Shown here piece by piece: positions 8,221 to 16,045 of a DNA stretch of 64,000 bases. Below the pieces are notes generated by a model. It ran no database searches and was not told the DNA's origin. It saw nothing but the letters and a program-made list of their open reading frames with translations. The number at the start of each line of letters is the position of its first letter. Position 1 is the stretch's first letter. Origin of the DNA: Synergistales bacterium (GTDB lineage Bacteria > Synergistota > Synergistia > Synergistales > Aminobacteriaceae); the NCBI GenBank assembly GCA_025997955.1, contig BNVH01000002.1:35803-99802 (forward strand), in the 5' to 3' direction. The translations under genes were made by a program, and so were the position numbers.

Positions 8221-8859
8221 ATGACCAATACAACTTTTGAACTCGAAACGCCAAAAGATTACAAAGCGGTCGAACGGCTTACGTTTGACGCTTTTGAGAC
8301 TATGGAGTTGCCGGGGCGCGCTCGAACCAATGAGCATTTTCTCGCTCATATAATGCGCGACTCAGAAGCGTTTATTAAAGAACTTGATTTCATCGGCAGG
8401 GTTGGCGAAGAAATTGTCGCCAATATTCTCTACACCCGAAGTAAAATCATAAGAGATGACGGGAGCGAAACAGCGACGGTCACGTTCGGGCCTGTAAGCG
8501 TAAAGCCCAAACTCCATAATCGCGGGATAGGCTCTGAAATTATTCGATACAGCCTTGACGTTGCTCGTAAACTTGGCCACGGTGCGGTTATCATAGTCGG
8601 TCACGAGAACTATTATCCACGATTTGGGTTCAAGCCGGCCGTAAACTACAACCTAACCATGCCGGACGGGAGCGTTTTTGACGCGTTTATGGCGCTTGAG
8701 TTACAGACGGGGTATCTTGGTGCTGACGGTGGCAAATGGTATGAAGACGATGTTTTCAAGATTGAGGATAGGGCTTTTTGTGAATGGAACGCGGAGTTTC
8801 TGAAAGCGCATAAACTGGTGGCGGTAACTGGACTCGAACCAGTGACACCGCGGGTATGA
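8221..8859 (+). CDS. GNAT-family N-acetyltransferase
   Basis: Predicted acetyl-CoA-dependent acetyltransferase of the YhbS type; 212 residues as read, acceptor unknown. The acetyl-CoA binding motif is visible as VKPKLHNRGIGSEII near residues 94-108, followed by VGHENYYPRFGFKPA near 126-140. The last 13-14 residues (from about VAVTGLEPVTPRV) are encoded antisense within the tRNA-Met gene at 8816-8892, so the natural gene end has probably been lost or the gene was joined to the tRNA by recombination. It starts 18 bases after ptb without a clear ribosome site. Confidence 0.8.
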   Translation: MTNTTFELETPKDYKAVERLTFDAFETMELPGRARTNEHFLAHIMRDSEAFIKELDFIGRVGEEIVANILYTRSKIIRDDGSETATVTFGPVSVKPKLHNRGIGSEIIRYSLDVARKLGHGAVIIVGHENYYPRFGFKPAVNYNLTMPDGSVFDAFMALELQTGYLGADGGKWYEDDVFKIEDRAFCEWNAEFLKAHKLVAVTGLEPVTPRV

Positions 8860-8892
8860 ACCGCGTGCTCTAGCCAGCTGAGCTATACCGCC
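8816..8892 (-). tRNA. tRNA-Met(CAT), elongator
   Basis: The 77-base minus-strand sequence folds as a cloverleaf: acceptor GGCGGTA with TACCGCC, anticodon loop TTCATAC between CGCGG and CCGCG, T-arm loop TTCGAGT, and encoded CCA. A normal G1-C72 pair makes it the elongator type; tRNA-Ile with a modified CAT anticodon cannot be excluded from sequence alone. It is third in an operon with tRNA-fMet and tRNA-Leu. Confidence 0.93.
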
Positions 8893-8912
8893 ACTTAAAC
8901 TTAATTTTTTGT

Positions 8913-8989
8913 TGGTTGCGGGGACAGGATTTGAACCTGTGACCTTCGGGTTATGAGCCCGACGAGCTTCCTGGCTGCTCCACCCCGCT
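8913..8989 (-). tRNA. tRNA-fMet(CAT), initiator
   Basis: A 77-base minus-strand tRNA with encoded CCA. Two initiator hallmarks are visible: position 1 (A) cannot pair with A72, and the anticodon stem has three consecutive G-C pairs next to the CTCATAA loop. The body GCGGGGTGGAGCAG is typical of bacterial initiators. Confidence 0.95.
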
Positions 8990-8995
8990 ATAATT

Positions 8996-9082
8996 TGGTG
9001 CCGAACGCGGGACTCGAACCCGCACGAGCCTGAGCCCCCGGGATTTTAAGTCCCGTGCGTCTACCAATTCCGCCAGCCCGGC
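8996..9082 (-). tRNA. tRNA-Leu(TAA)
   Basis: An 87-base class II tRNA with a long variable arm and encoded CCA. The acceptor pairs GCCGGGC with GTTCGGC (two G-U pairs). The anticodon loop centres on TAA, reading UUA and UUG. It is the promoter-proximal member of the three-tRNA operon. Confidence 0.95.
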
Positions 9083-9094
9083 AACGCACAGATT

Positions 9095-9123
9095 ATTATA
9101 TACGCCCTTTCCAAACAAGTCAA
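9095..9123 (-). promoter_or_regulatory. Sigma-70 promoter of the tRNA operon
   Basis: On the minus strand TTGACT (9118-9123) is separated by exactly 17 bases from a perfect TATAAT (9095-9100), ending 13 bases before the tRNA-Leu gene. Confidence 0.88.
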
Positions 9124-9196
9124 CAAGAAGAATTTTGACAATATTATCGCCATAATTGATAGCTTTCGCCCGGATAAGACGAAATTTAGTGTTCTA

Positions 9197-9225
9197 TGCT
9201 ATAATTCCTTTGCTATAATTCCTTT
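9197..9225 (+). promoter_or_regulatory. Tandemly duplicated extended -10 promoter upstream of murC
   Basis: The 14-base unit GCTATAATTCCTTT occurs twice back to back (9198-9211 and 9212-9225). Each copy supplies a TGC-TATAAT extended -10 (TATAAT at 9200-9205 and 9214-9219), with no convincing -35. It gives two possible start points 14 bases apart just upstream of the murC ribosome site. Confidence 0.65.
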
Positions 9226-9244
9226 GTACCGGGGGATTTTATGG

Positions 9245-10693
9245 ATGGATAAAAGTAGTATTGGTTGGCTTTGCGGCGTCAAGCGCGTTCACTTCATGGG
9301 CATAGGCGGAGTTGGCATGAGCGCGCTGGCTTTGCTATTGTCTGATATGGGTTATGAAGTCAGCGGGTGCGACCTTTCGAGGAGCGTTTACTTTGACGCT
9401 CTCGAAAAAAAGAATATCCCATGCCGCATAGGACATTCCGTATCTCACATTGACGAATTTTCGCCGCAGCTGTTGACCTACAGCAACGCCGTGCACTGCG
9501 AACAGGAAGAGTTGGCTGCCGCGGATGTGAGCGGCGTAATGACAATGGGCAGAGGCGAGCTTTTGAGTTTGCTTTTCAACGCGTCGTTTGGAGTGGGCGT
9601 GGCTGGCGCTCACGGCAAAACCACAACGTCTTCCATGATAGGTATGATCTTGGAGCGGCTCGGATTTGACCCGACTTTGGCTATTGGCGCGGAGGTCAGG
9701 GATATTGGGGTAAACGCTAAAACTGGAAAGAGCGGCCTCTTTGTTGCCGAGATTGACGAAAGCGACGGCTCGTTTGAATTTTTTACCCCATCTGTTACCG
9801 TGATAACAAATATCGACTGGGATCATGTGGATCATTTCAAGACTCGCGAAGACTTGCTGGAGGCCTTTGTCCGTTTTGCCGATGCCCTAAAAACAGGAGG
9901 TTCTCTTATTGTATGCGCGGAGGATGTCGGGAATCAATCAATGCTTAGTAAACTGAAATGCCGCTTGGGCGTTGTGACTTGCGGGTTTGGGCGCGGCTGG
10001 GATTGGGGCGCTTTTGACCTGACGCCGGGAGAGAAGGGCGGCGTTTCGTTTTCTGTAGCCCGCGAGAGTGAGACGCTAGGCCGAATCGATTTGTCCGTCT
10101 CGGGTGAACATAACGTGCTGAACGCCCTTATGTCTTGCGCGGCGGTCTTTGAGGTAATATCAATTCTTAAAAAATCCCCCAAAAAAGAAAATTATATTCC
10201 GCCTGCAGTTTCATTTGACGACGTGGCTAAAGCCATGAGCGTCTTTAGGGGCGCTGAGCGCAGATTAGAGAGGGTTGGCGTCAAGAAGTCAGTTGATATA
10301 ATAGATGACTACGGACATCATCCGACTGAGATAAGCGCGTCTCTCTCGGCCGTAAGGGACATGTATCGCGGTCGTAGGCTTGTTGTGATTTTTCAGCCTC
10401 ATCGCTATACTCGCACAAAGGCTTTTTATCGAGAAATAGCCGAGGCGCTGAGCGAGGCTGATGTTACGTTACTTTTGCCGGTGTACTCCGCCGGGGAAGA
10501 ATCGTGCGGGGTTACGTCTCAGGATATTTTGAGTGTAATGAATATACTTGGCTCGAACGCGATTCTCTGCCGCGACGAAGAGGACGTTCTCTCGCGTCTT
10601 GACTCGATTTTACTTATTGGCGATGTGCTTCTGACCCTTGGCGCAGGAAGCGTGACAAAATTAGGTAAAAAGTATCTTGAAAAATCTTTATGA
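9245..10693 (+). CDS. murC: UDP-N-acetylmuramate--L-alanine ligase
   Basis: Cytoplasmic ATP-dependent ligase adding L-alanine to UDP-MurNAc, the first amino acid of the peptidoglycan stem. Visible motifs are the N-terminal nucleotide-binding HFMGIGGVGMSALA, the ATP loop GAHGKTT at residues 121-127, the central-domain VAEIDESDGSF and C-terminal DDYGHHPTEI and FQPHRYTRT. The length (482 residues) is normal. I chose ATG 9245, which follows a run of five G; the upstream TTG at 9224 lies in the promoter repeat. It opens the division block. Confidence 0.96.
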   Translation: MDKSSIGWLCGVKRVHFMGIGGVGMSALALLLSDMGYEVSGCDLSRSVYFDALEKKNIPCRIGHSVSHIDEFSPQLLTYSNAVHCEQEELAAADVSGVMTMGRGELLSLLFNASFGVGVAGAHGKTTTSSMIGMILERLGFDPTLAIGAEVRDIGVNAKTGKSGLFVAEIDESDGSFEFFTPSVTVITNIDWDHVDHFKTREDLLEAFVRFADALKTGGSLIVCAEDVGNQSMLSKLKCRLGVVTCGFGRGWDWGAFDLTPGEKGGVSFSVARESETLGRIDLSVSGEHNVLNALMSCAAVFEVISILKKSPKKENYIPPAVSFDDVAKAMSVFRGAERRLERVGVKKSVDIIDDYGHHPTEISASLSAVRDMYRGRRLVVIFQPHRYTRTKAFYREIAEALSEADVTLLLPVYSAGEESCGVTSQDILSVMNILGSNAILCRDEEDVLSRLDSILLIGDVLLTLGAGSVTKLGKKYLEKSL

Positions 10694-10716
10694 AATCTTT
10701 ATGGTATATATATATT

Positions 10717-10745
10717 TTGTAAAAATTATTTTTTGGATATATAAT
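10717..10745 (+). promoter_or_regulatory. Sigma-70 promoter upstream of murB
   Basis: TTGTAA (10717-10722), a 17-base spacer and a perfect TATAAT (10740-10745) lie in the 86-base A/T-rich gap between murC and murB. Transcription would start near 10752, which favours the murB start at 10780. Confidence 0.7.
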
Positions 10746-10779
10746 TTGTGCCGAGAAGCGCATAGGGGTGCTATTTGGT

Positions 10780-11679
10780 GTGGGCATAAATTGGAGAGAG
10801 GAATTAAAAAGCGGTTATGCGCACATACTAAAGGAAAACGTCGGTCTTGCGGCGCTATTGGCGCTTGGAGTGGGCGGAGAGGCCGAGTTTTTCGCGGAGC
10901 CGAGTAGCTTAGATGAAGTTTGCGAGATTTTTCGTTTGGGGATAGACGCGGGCTTTCCTATTTATATTCTCGGAGGGGGGACCAACGTCGTCTTTTCGGA
11001 CAGAAAAGTTGAGGGCGTTACGCTGTCGGCGCGGCGTCTTTTTAGGGTGTGCTGGGACGGCGAGTTACTTACCGCTGAAGCCGGCGCCTCTATGCCTATG
11101 GTCGTATCTGAGGCCGCGAAAAGATGCCTCACCGGAGTTGAGTTTGCCTACGGTATCCCTGGTTCTTTGGGGGGCGCTGTAGCCGGAAACGCTGGCGCGC
11201 TTGGCAGGGGCGTAGTTGATATCTTAGAAGAAGTGACTACCGTTGAGCGTGACGGGAGCGTAAGAAAATGGCGTAAGGGCGAGTTTAGCGGCTCTTATAG
11301 GAGTTGTTCGTTTTTTTCACCCTATCGCTTTATCGCGGAGTGCAAAATAAAATTTCAAAGCGCGTCTATTGAGGACGTAAAACGCGAGACAGAGGTTTTC
11401 AAAAAAGCAAGAGTAGGGCAACCTAAGAAAGATCGGAACGCGGGATGCACTTTTAAAAACCCTGTGGGCGATAGCGCGGGGCGTCTTTTGGATATTTCGG
11501 GATGCAAGGGACTAAGAGTGGGGGGAGCCGTGGTGTCCGATGTCCACGCTAACTTTATCATAAACTCAGGCGGCGCTTCTGGCGAGGATATTGCCGAGCT
11601 TATTGAGCTATGCCGCGATATGGTTTTCAAGAAGACTGGCGTCTGTCTTGAGAACGAAATAAAACTCTTGGGTTTTTAG
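10780..11679 (+). CDS. murB: UDP-N-acetylenolpyruvoylglucosamine reductase
   Basis: FAD-dependent enzyme reducing UDP-GlcNAc-enolpyruvate to UDP-MurNAc with NADPH. Family motifs: LGVGGEAEFFAEP and ILGGGTNVVFSD for FAD binding, YGIPGSLGGAVAGNAGA in the middle, SYRSCSFF, and AGCTFKNP with VVSDVHANFIINSG near the C-terminus. About 299 residues. The start is uncertain: GTG at 10768 is possible, but AGGGG at 10764-10768 serves GTG 10780 better and fits the promoter at 10717-10745. Its substrate is made by MurA, and its product is used by the neighbouring MurC. Confidence 0.95.
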   Translation: MGINWREELKSGYAHILKENVGLAALLALGVGGEAEFFAEPSSLDEVCEIFRLGIDAGFPIYILGGGTNVVFSDRKVEGVTLSARRLFRVCWDGELLTAEAGASMPMVVSEAAKRCLTGVEFAYGIPGSLGGAVAGNAGALGRGVVDILEEVTTVERDGSVRKWRKGEFSGSYRSCSFFSPYRFIAECKIKFQSASIEDVKRETEVFKKARVGQPKKDRNAGCTFKNPVGDSAGRLLDISGCKGLRVGGAVVSDVHANFIINSGGASGEDIAELIELCRDMVFKKTGVCLENEIKLLGF

Positions 11680-11703
11680 GCATATTTCGATTTTTGTCTG
11701 TTA

Positions 11704-11712
11704 TGATATACT
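11704..11712 (+). promoter_or_regulatory. Possible extended -10 promoter before the ftsQ-like gene
   Basis: TGATATACT combines a TG extension with TATACT (11707-11712) in the 63-base gap after murB. No good -35 is seen. It could give the division genes extra transcription separate from murB. Confidence 0.4.
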
Positions 11713-11742
11713 GACATTTTGTATAGATAGGTATACTATAAA

Positions 11743-12549
11743 ATGAGTTTTTTGAAATCCGGACGGTTTAAGCTTATAATTTGCGCATTGTTATTGGGAG
11801 GACTTTGGCGTCTTTATGAGCGCCATGTGTGGATGTCGTTTCGTGATTTCGCTATCGTCGTCGATGAACCGGAGATTGAGAGGCGCTTTTGGGATATTTT
11901 GCCTGAGATATGTATTCGTTTTTGGCCGTCTTTTATACAAGGCTCTCTCGGAGTGGGCGATTTTATGGAAAAAACACTTCCAGTTTCCGTGCGTACGCGC
12001 ATGACCGGGTTTGGTTCTTTCACTACCGACATCAAGCTGCTTTCACCGTGGTTGCTTGTGGAGTGGAGGGACGCGGTTTGGTGCGTTTCCAAAGAGGGCC
12101 GTATGTGGAATGTGGCCGATGAAAGTATAAAGATTCGCGCGTTGGATATTCCAAAAAGGCCGTTATGGAAAGTTTCTTCGGGTTTTGAGGGTTCGGAAAA
12201 GCCCCCTCTGCCCAAGGGTGTTTTTCCTTTGGCTTTTTCTACGAACGTCATTGAAAGTTTTCTGCTGAAGTTTGAGGACTCTTTGTGGTTTGGCGACGTC
12301 AGCGAAATTGTCTTAGATCGCAGAGCCGGCGCGGAGATTTTTAAGATAGTTCTTCTTCACGGACGACAGAAGTTTCGTATATTGATTCAAGAAGGCAAGT
12401 ATGAGACTAAGGATATAATCATGGCGCTTGGGCATGTTTTGAAAGGTCTTTTTAAAGAGGGCGGCAACTACTATGTCGACGCCACGTATGATAATAAAAT
12501 AGTGGTCAGTGATTTGCCTTTGTCTGATACCATTAGCGCTATTCGTTAA
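11743..12549 (+). CDS. FtsQ/DivIB-like divisome protein (divergent)
   Basis: Assigned mainly by position, exactly where ftsQ lies between murB and ftsA. The protein (268 residues) has an N-terminal membrane segment (about residues 8-24) after a basic start and a periplasmic body. LLSPWLLVEWRDAVWCVSKEGRMWNV near 100-125 resembles the FtsQ pattern in which a residue stretch with P and W precedes a glycine and the word-like NV/ID end, and YYVDATYDNKIVV near the end resembles the final beta strands. FtsQ links the cytoplasmic Z-ring to FtsB/FtsL and wall synthases. A clear POTRA domain is not obvious, so the call is tentative. There is no strong ribosome site. Confidence 0.6.
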   Translation: MSFLKSGRFKLIICALLLGGLWRLYERHVWMSFRDFAIVVDEPEIERRFWDILPEICIRFWPSFIQGSLGVGDFMEKTLPVSVRTRMTGFGSFTTDIKLLSPWLLVEWRDAVWCVSKEGRMWNVADESIKIRALDIPKRPLWKVSSGFEGSEKPPLPKGVFPLAFSTNVIESFLLKFEDSLWFGDVSEIVLDRRAGAEIFKIVLLHGRQKFRILIQEGKYETKDIIMALGHVLKGLFKEGGNYYVDATYDNKIVVSDLPLSDTISAIR

Positions 12550-12591
12550 AAGACGCGTCAAGGGCGGAAATCTGGAGGGAGACTTGAGAAA

Positions 12592-13956
12592 TTGCCTAAG
12601 GATTTGAATACCTTAATAGGACTTACTGTCGGAACCACCAAAATATCTGTCATTGTGGCGGAGCGAGATTCTCGCTTCCGCGACGCGGTGCAGATTATCG
12701 GTGTAGGTTCTGCTCCCTCAACAGGTATTCGCAAGGGATTGATTGTCAATTTAGAAAAGGCCATTCAATCCGTCAGGCGCGCTCGCAGAGAGGCCGAAAA
12801 CATGGTTGGATTTAAGTTGGATCGAGCCGTGGTTTCTTTTAGCGCAGATGACGTTTCAAGCGTTCCGTCGCAAGGCATAATCTCTCTTGGGGGTACGCCG
12901 CGTCAGGTGCGCGTGGAAGATGTGGAACGAGTTATTGAGGACGCGCAAAGTCAGCTCTCTATATCCAGAAACGAGATTTCTTTGCATACTATTCCCGTGA
13001 GCTATTCCATAGACGGAAGCACAGGGATAGACGATCCCTTAGGGATGACCGGCACTCGTTTGGCTATGGATTTACAGACCGTAACCGTTCCGTCGCGGTA
13101 TATACAAGATGTGATAAATTGCGCGGAGGGAGCTGATATTCATGTCGAGGGGCTCGTTGTCAAGCCTCTGTCAGCTGCTTTGGGCGCTCTTACTGAAGAG
13201 GAAATGCGCGCCGGCGTTATATCTATATGCGTAGGCGGGGGCACGACCGGCTTGGCGTTTTATAGAGACGGACGTCCGACAAAAGTCGCTATAGTTCAGA
13301 TTGGCGGAGATCACATTACAAATGATTTGGCTAATGTTTTGCGTTTGCCGTTGAAAAAGGCCGAAGAATTAAAAAAGCGCCTTTTTTCGGCGGATGACGA
13401 AAGCGTCATTACATTAGACGGCAGCAGCCAGTCCGGGAAAACGATACGTATAGAGACAGATAAGGCTATTGACATAATCTGCTGCCGTTTGGACGAGCTT
13501 TTCGTGGCTCATGTTCTGCCTCAAATATCTGATCCTGATCTGTTTCCTGCGGGCGTTGTCCTGTCGGGCGGCGTAGCGAAAACCCCCGACATTGATAATT
13601 TTCTTATGGATGTATTGAAAATGCCTGTTAGGGTGGCCGAGCCTGGAGATTGTTACGAAATGCCGCCCGGACGCGACGAGCCGAGTTTTGTCAACGCGGT
13701 AGGGACTATAAAATACATATTGAGCAAAGAGCGTAGCCCCTATAGATTTATAGATCCGCCTGATTGGCCCAAGGTCAACAGCGGTCTGTCTGGTACATCG
13801 GGGCCTACAAAATCACCGGTTAAAAAGCCCAAAAAGAACGAAACGGATATTAGCGCGCCTCATACCGTAGAGGATAAGGGATTTCCGTCGTCGGCTCAAT
13901 CGGGTGTAGGTAGTTTTTTGTCTAAAATAAAAGAACTCTTAAGGGAGCTTTTTTAG
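12592..13956 (+). CDS. ftsA: Cell division protein FtsA
   Basis: Actin-like ATPase that tethers FtsZ filaments to the membrane and recruits later division proteins. The phosphate-1 region is IGLTVGTTKISV near residues 8-19, the SHS2 insert follows (about 80-170), and GVISICVGGGTTGLAF and LSGGVAKTPDI are the phosphate-2 and adenosine motifs. The last residues form a short amphipathic helix (SFLSKIKELLRELF), the usual membrane-targeting sequence. Length is 454 residues. TTG 12592 is preceded by GGAGGGAG at a ten-base distance. ftsZ starts 57 bases downstream. Confidence 0.95.
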   Translation: MPKDLNTLIGLTVGTTKISVIVAERDSRFRDAVQIIGVGSAPSTGIRKGLIVNLEKAIQSVRRARREAENMVGFKLDRAVVSFSADDVSSVPSQGIISLGGTPRQVRVEDVERVIEDAQSQLSISRNEISLHTIPVSYSIDGSTGIDDPLGMTGTRLAMDLQTVTVPSRYIQDVINCAEGADIHVEGLVVKPLSAALGALTEEEMRAGVISICVGGGTTGLAFYRDGRPTKVAIVQIGGDHITNDLANVLRLPLKKAEELKKRLFSADDESVITLDGSSQSGKTIRIETDKAIDIICCRLDELFVAHVLPQISDPDLFPAGVVLSGGVAKTPDIDNFLMDVLKMPVRVAEPGDCYEMPPGRDEPSFVNAVGTIKYILSKERSPYRFIDPPDWPKVNSGLSGTSGPTKSPVKKPKKNETDISAPHTVEDKGFPSSAQSGVGSFLSKIKELLRELF

Positions 13957-14013
13957 TATTTTTGATAAAATTCAGGATAAGAATGTCGCGTCTCAACGGA
14001 CGGGGGTTATGTC

Positions 14014-15183
14014 ATGGTTGAACAAGTTTTTGATCTTCCCGATACGCTAAAAGAGGGAGAGCGCCTTATAATCATCGGCGTCGGCGGCGGCGGCGGCAAC
14101 GCGCTTGATCATATTATTGAAAGCAATGTCGAGGGCGTCGAGTTTGTTGCCGCAAATACAGACGCCAGGGCTTTGAAAAATAATAAGGCTCAGCGTAAGA
14201 TTATTCTCGGAGAAAAGCTGACGCGTGGACTTGGAGCCGGAGCTAATCCGCAAAAAGGTATGGACGCGGCCAATGAATCCATAGATCAGATACGGGAGTG
14301 TCTTAAGGGCGCCGATATGGTTTTCGTGACCGCGGGAATGGGCGGTGGCACCGGCACCGGAGCGGCTCCGATTATAGCTGAGGTGGCGAGTGAAGCCGGC
14401 GCTATCGTAGTTGGCGTCGTCACGACGCCATTCGGTTTTGAGGGAGCGCGCCGTTCCGATGTTGCGCAATTAGGTTTGGAGCAACTAAGAGGCAAAGTTG
14501 ACGTTCTTCTGATTGTGGAAAATGAGCGCCTTTTTCAGGCGGACGACAACATCAGAATGGTTGACGCCTACAAAATGGTAAATGAGGTGCTGCGTCAGGC
14601 GGTTCAGGGCATTACGGATTTGATTGTGAAGGACGGTCTTATAAATCTTGATTTTGCTGACATTAGGACAGTTATGGAGAAATCTGGCGCCGCTATTATG
14701 GGTATGGGCGTCGCGGGTGGCGATAATGCGGCTGAGGCAGCAGCTAAGATAGCCATTAGAGCGCCTTTGATGTCTCATACCATAGAGGGAGCCACTAGCG
14801 CCATAATCAACGTGGAGGGTTCCTCTGACATGACGCTGCGAGAGATAAGAAAGGCCGCTGATCTTGTGACTAACGTAACTGACGGTAGGGTGCAGACTAT
14901 TTTTGGACATGTCATAAACGATGAAATGGGTGAAAATGTACGCGTCACCGTCATAGCGACAGGGCTTTCTGATTCGTTTGCGCGCAAAAAAGCCGAAGGT
15001 GGCGGAGACGCGCCGACAAACAACCAGGGGAGACCGCCGCGCAGGGGTCTTCCTTCAAACGGGAGAGGGTCTATTACGCTCGAAAGTTCTGACGCTACCG
15101 GAGAAGAAGATATGTTCAGGGGTATGCCCAAAACTACCTATGATACTCCGGCTATATTCAGAAAAAGACAGCAATATAATTGA
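14014..15183 (+). CDS. ftsZ: Cell division protein FtsZ
   Basis: Tubulin-like GTPase forming the division ring. The GTP-binding signature GGGTGTG is at residues 110-116, the N-terminal GVGGGGGNALDHI and the T7-loop region NLDFADIRTVM are intact. A spacer rich in Gly, Arg and Pro leads to the conserved C-terminal peptide DTPAIFRKR that binds FtsA. Length 389 is normal. The ATG follows a run of five G. Gene order ftsQ-like, ftsA, ftsZ is the standard one. Confidence 0.98.
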   Translation: MVEQVFDLPDTLKEGERLIIIGVGGGGGNALDHIIESNVEGVEFVAANTDARALKNNKAQRKIILGEKLTRGLGAGANPQKGMDAANESIDQIRECLKGADMVFVTAGMGGGTGTGAAPIIAEVASEAGAIVVGVVTTPFGFEGARRSDVAQLGLEQLRGKVDVLLIVENERLFQADDNIRMVDAYKMVNEVLRQAVQGITDLIVKDGLINLDFADIRTVMEKSGAAIMGMGVAGGDNAAEAAAKIAIRAPLMSHTIEGATSAIINVEGSSDMTLREIRKAADLVTNVTDGRVQTIFGHVINDEMGENVRVTVIATGLSDSFARKKAEGGGDAPTNNQGRPPRRGLPSNGRGSITLESSDATGEEDMFRGMPKTTYDTPAIFRKRQQYN

Positions 15184-15202
15184 ATAGAGCGGGTTGAGAT
15201 TT

Positions 15203-16000
15203 ATGAGAGGGTTTAAATCGAGGGGGTTTGTTCTGTCTTTCGGGGACATAATGCTCCCCATGATAGGAGTCGTGGCTGTGGCGCTTTTATTTATTGCCGG
15301 AAGACTTTTCTTTTTTTCGGAAAGTCGGCCGGCCGTTGCGGGCTTGCCTGTCATAAAAGAAGCCAAGCGCGTCGTAGAGGTAACTCAAATAACCCAGCCA
15401 GCAAAACAATCACCCGCGCAACCGCTCGCGCAGCCGCTTACAATGCAAAGCCAGCCAAAACCGGCAACTCAGCCTGTTGTCGCTTTGCCTATGCCCTCCC
15501 CCTTAGTCGCCGCTCCTCCTGAGAATTTTCCAGACAAACCGGCGCCTGCCTCGCGCCCCGCGAATGCCGATACGGTCTTAGCTATCCCATACAAACCCAC
15601 AACACAAACCAAACCTATAACAGCTCCGATGACTGCCCGAACTCCAGCTCCCGTCCCCAATCCCGCCCCAGTCGCCACGCGTCGCCCCGCCCCCAAGCCC
15701 GTGTTGCCGCCAGCTCAGCCCTCCGCGGCTCGACCCTCTCCTGTCCAACCGGCTCAATCTTCGGCTCAATCCTCATCTCAACCTTCTCCGGTATGGATGG
15801 TGCAAGTTGGCGCGTTTTCCACAGTAGCGTCCGCCAACGCGCTCTCCAAAGAGCTTTCAGGCAGAGGCTATTCCGCGTCCGTAGTTTCGGGGGCAAGGTT
15901 GCATAGGGTTCTTGTCCGCGGGGGAGCGACTCGCGCTTCAGCTTCGGCTGTCGCCGCTAAAATCGGTCAGGGAGCTTTTGTGGTGCCTCCAGATAAATAA
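15203..16000 (+). CDS. Membrane-anchored SPOR-domain protein
   Basis: Probably a divisome protein that recognises denuded septal peptidoglycan, analogous to FtsN. A membrane segment (about residues 13-33) is followed by a long linker rich in Pro, Ala and Gln (about 50-195) and a SPOR domain near the C-terminus: WMVQVGAFSTVASANALSKE, then YSASVV and HRVLVRGG. It begins 19 bases after ftsZ, in line with a division role. ATG 15203 is preferred to the upstream TTG 15194 because GAGCGGG then lies about nine bases away. Confidence 0.83.
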   Translation: MRGFKSRGFVLSFGDIMLPMIGVVAVALLFIAGRLFFFSESRPAVAGLPVIKEAKRVVEVTQITQPAKQSPAQPLAQPLTMQSQPKPATQPVVALPMPSPLVAAPPENFPDKPAPASRPANADTVLAIPYKPTTQTKPITAPMTARTPAPVPNPAPVATRRPAPKPVLPPAQPSAARPSPVQPAQSSAQSSSQPSPVWMVQVGAFSTVASANALSKELSGRGYSASVVSGARLHRVLVRGGATRASASAVAAKIGQGAFVVPPDK

Positions 16001-16045
16001 ATTTTCAGTCATCTTCGTAGGTATGACATGACAGGAGAATGAACA

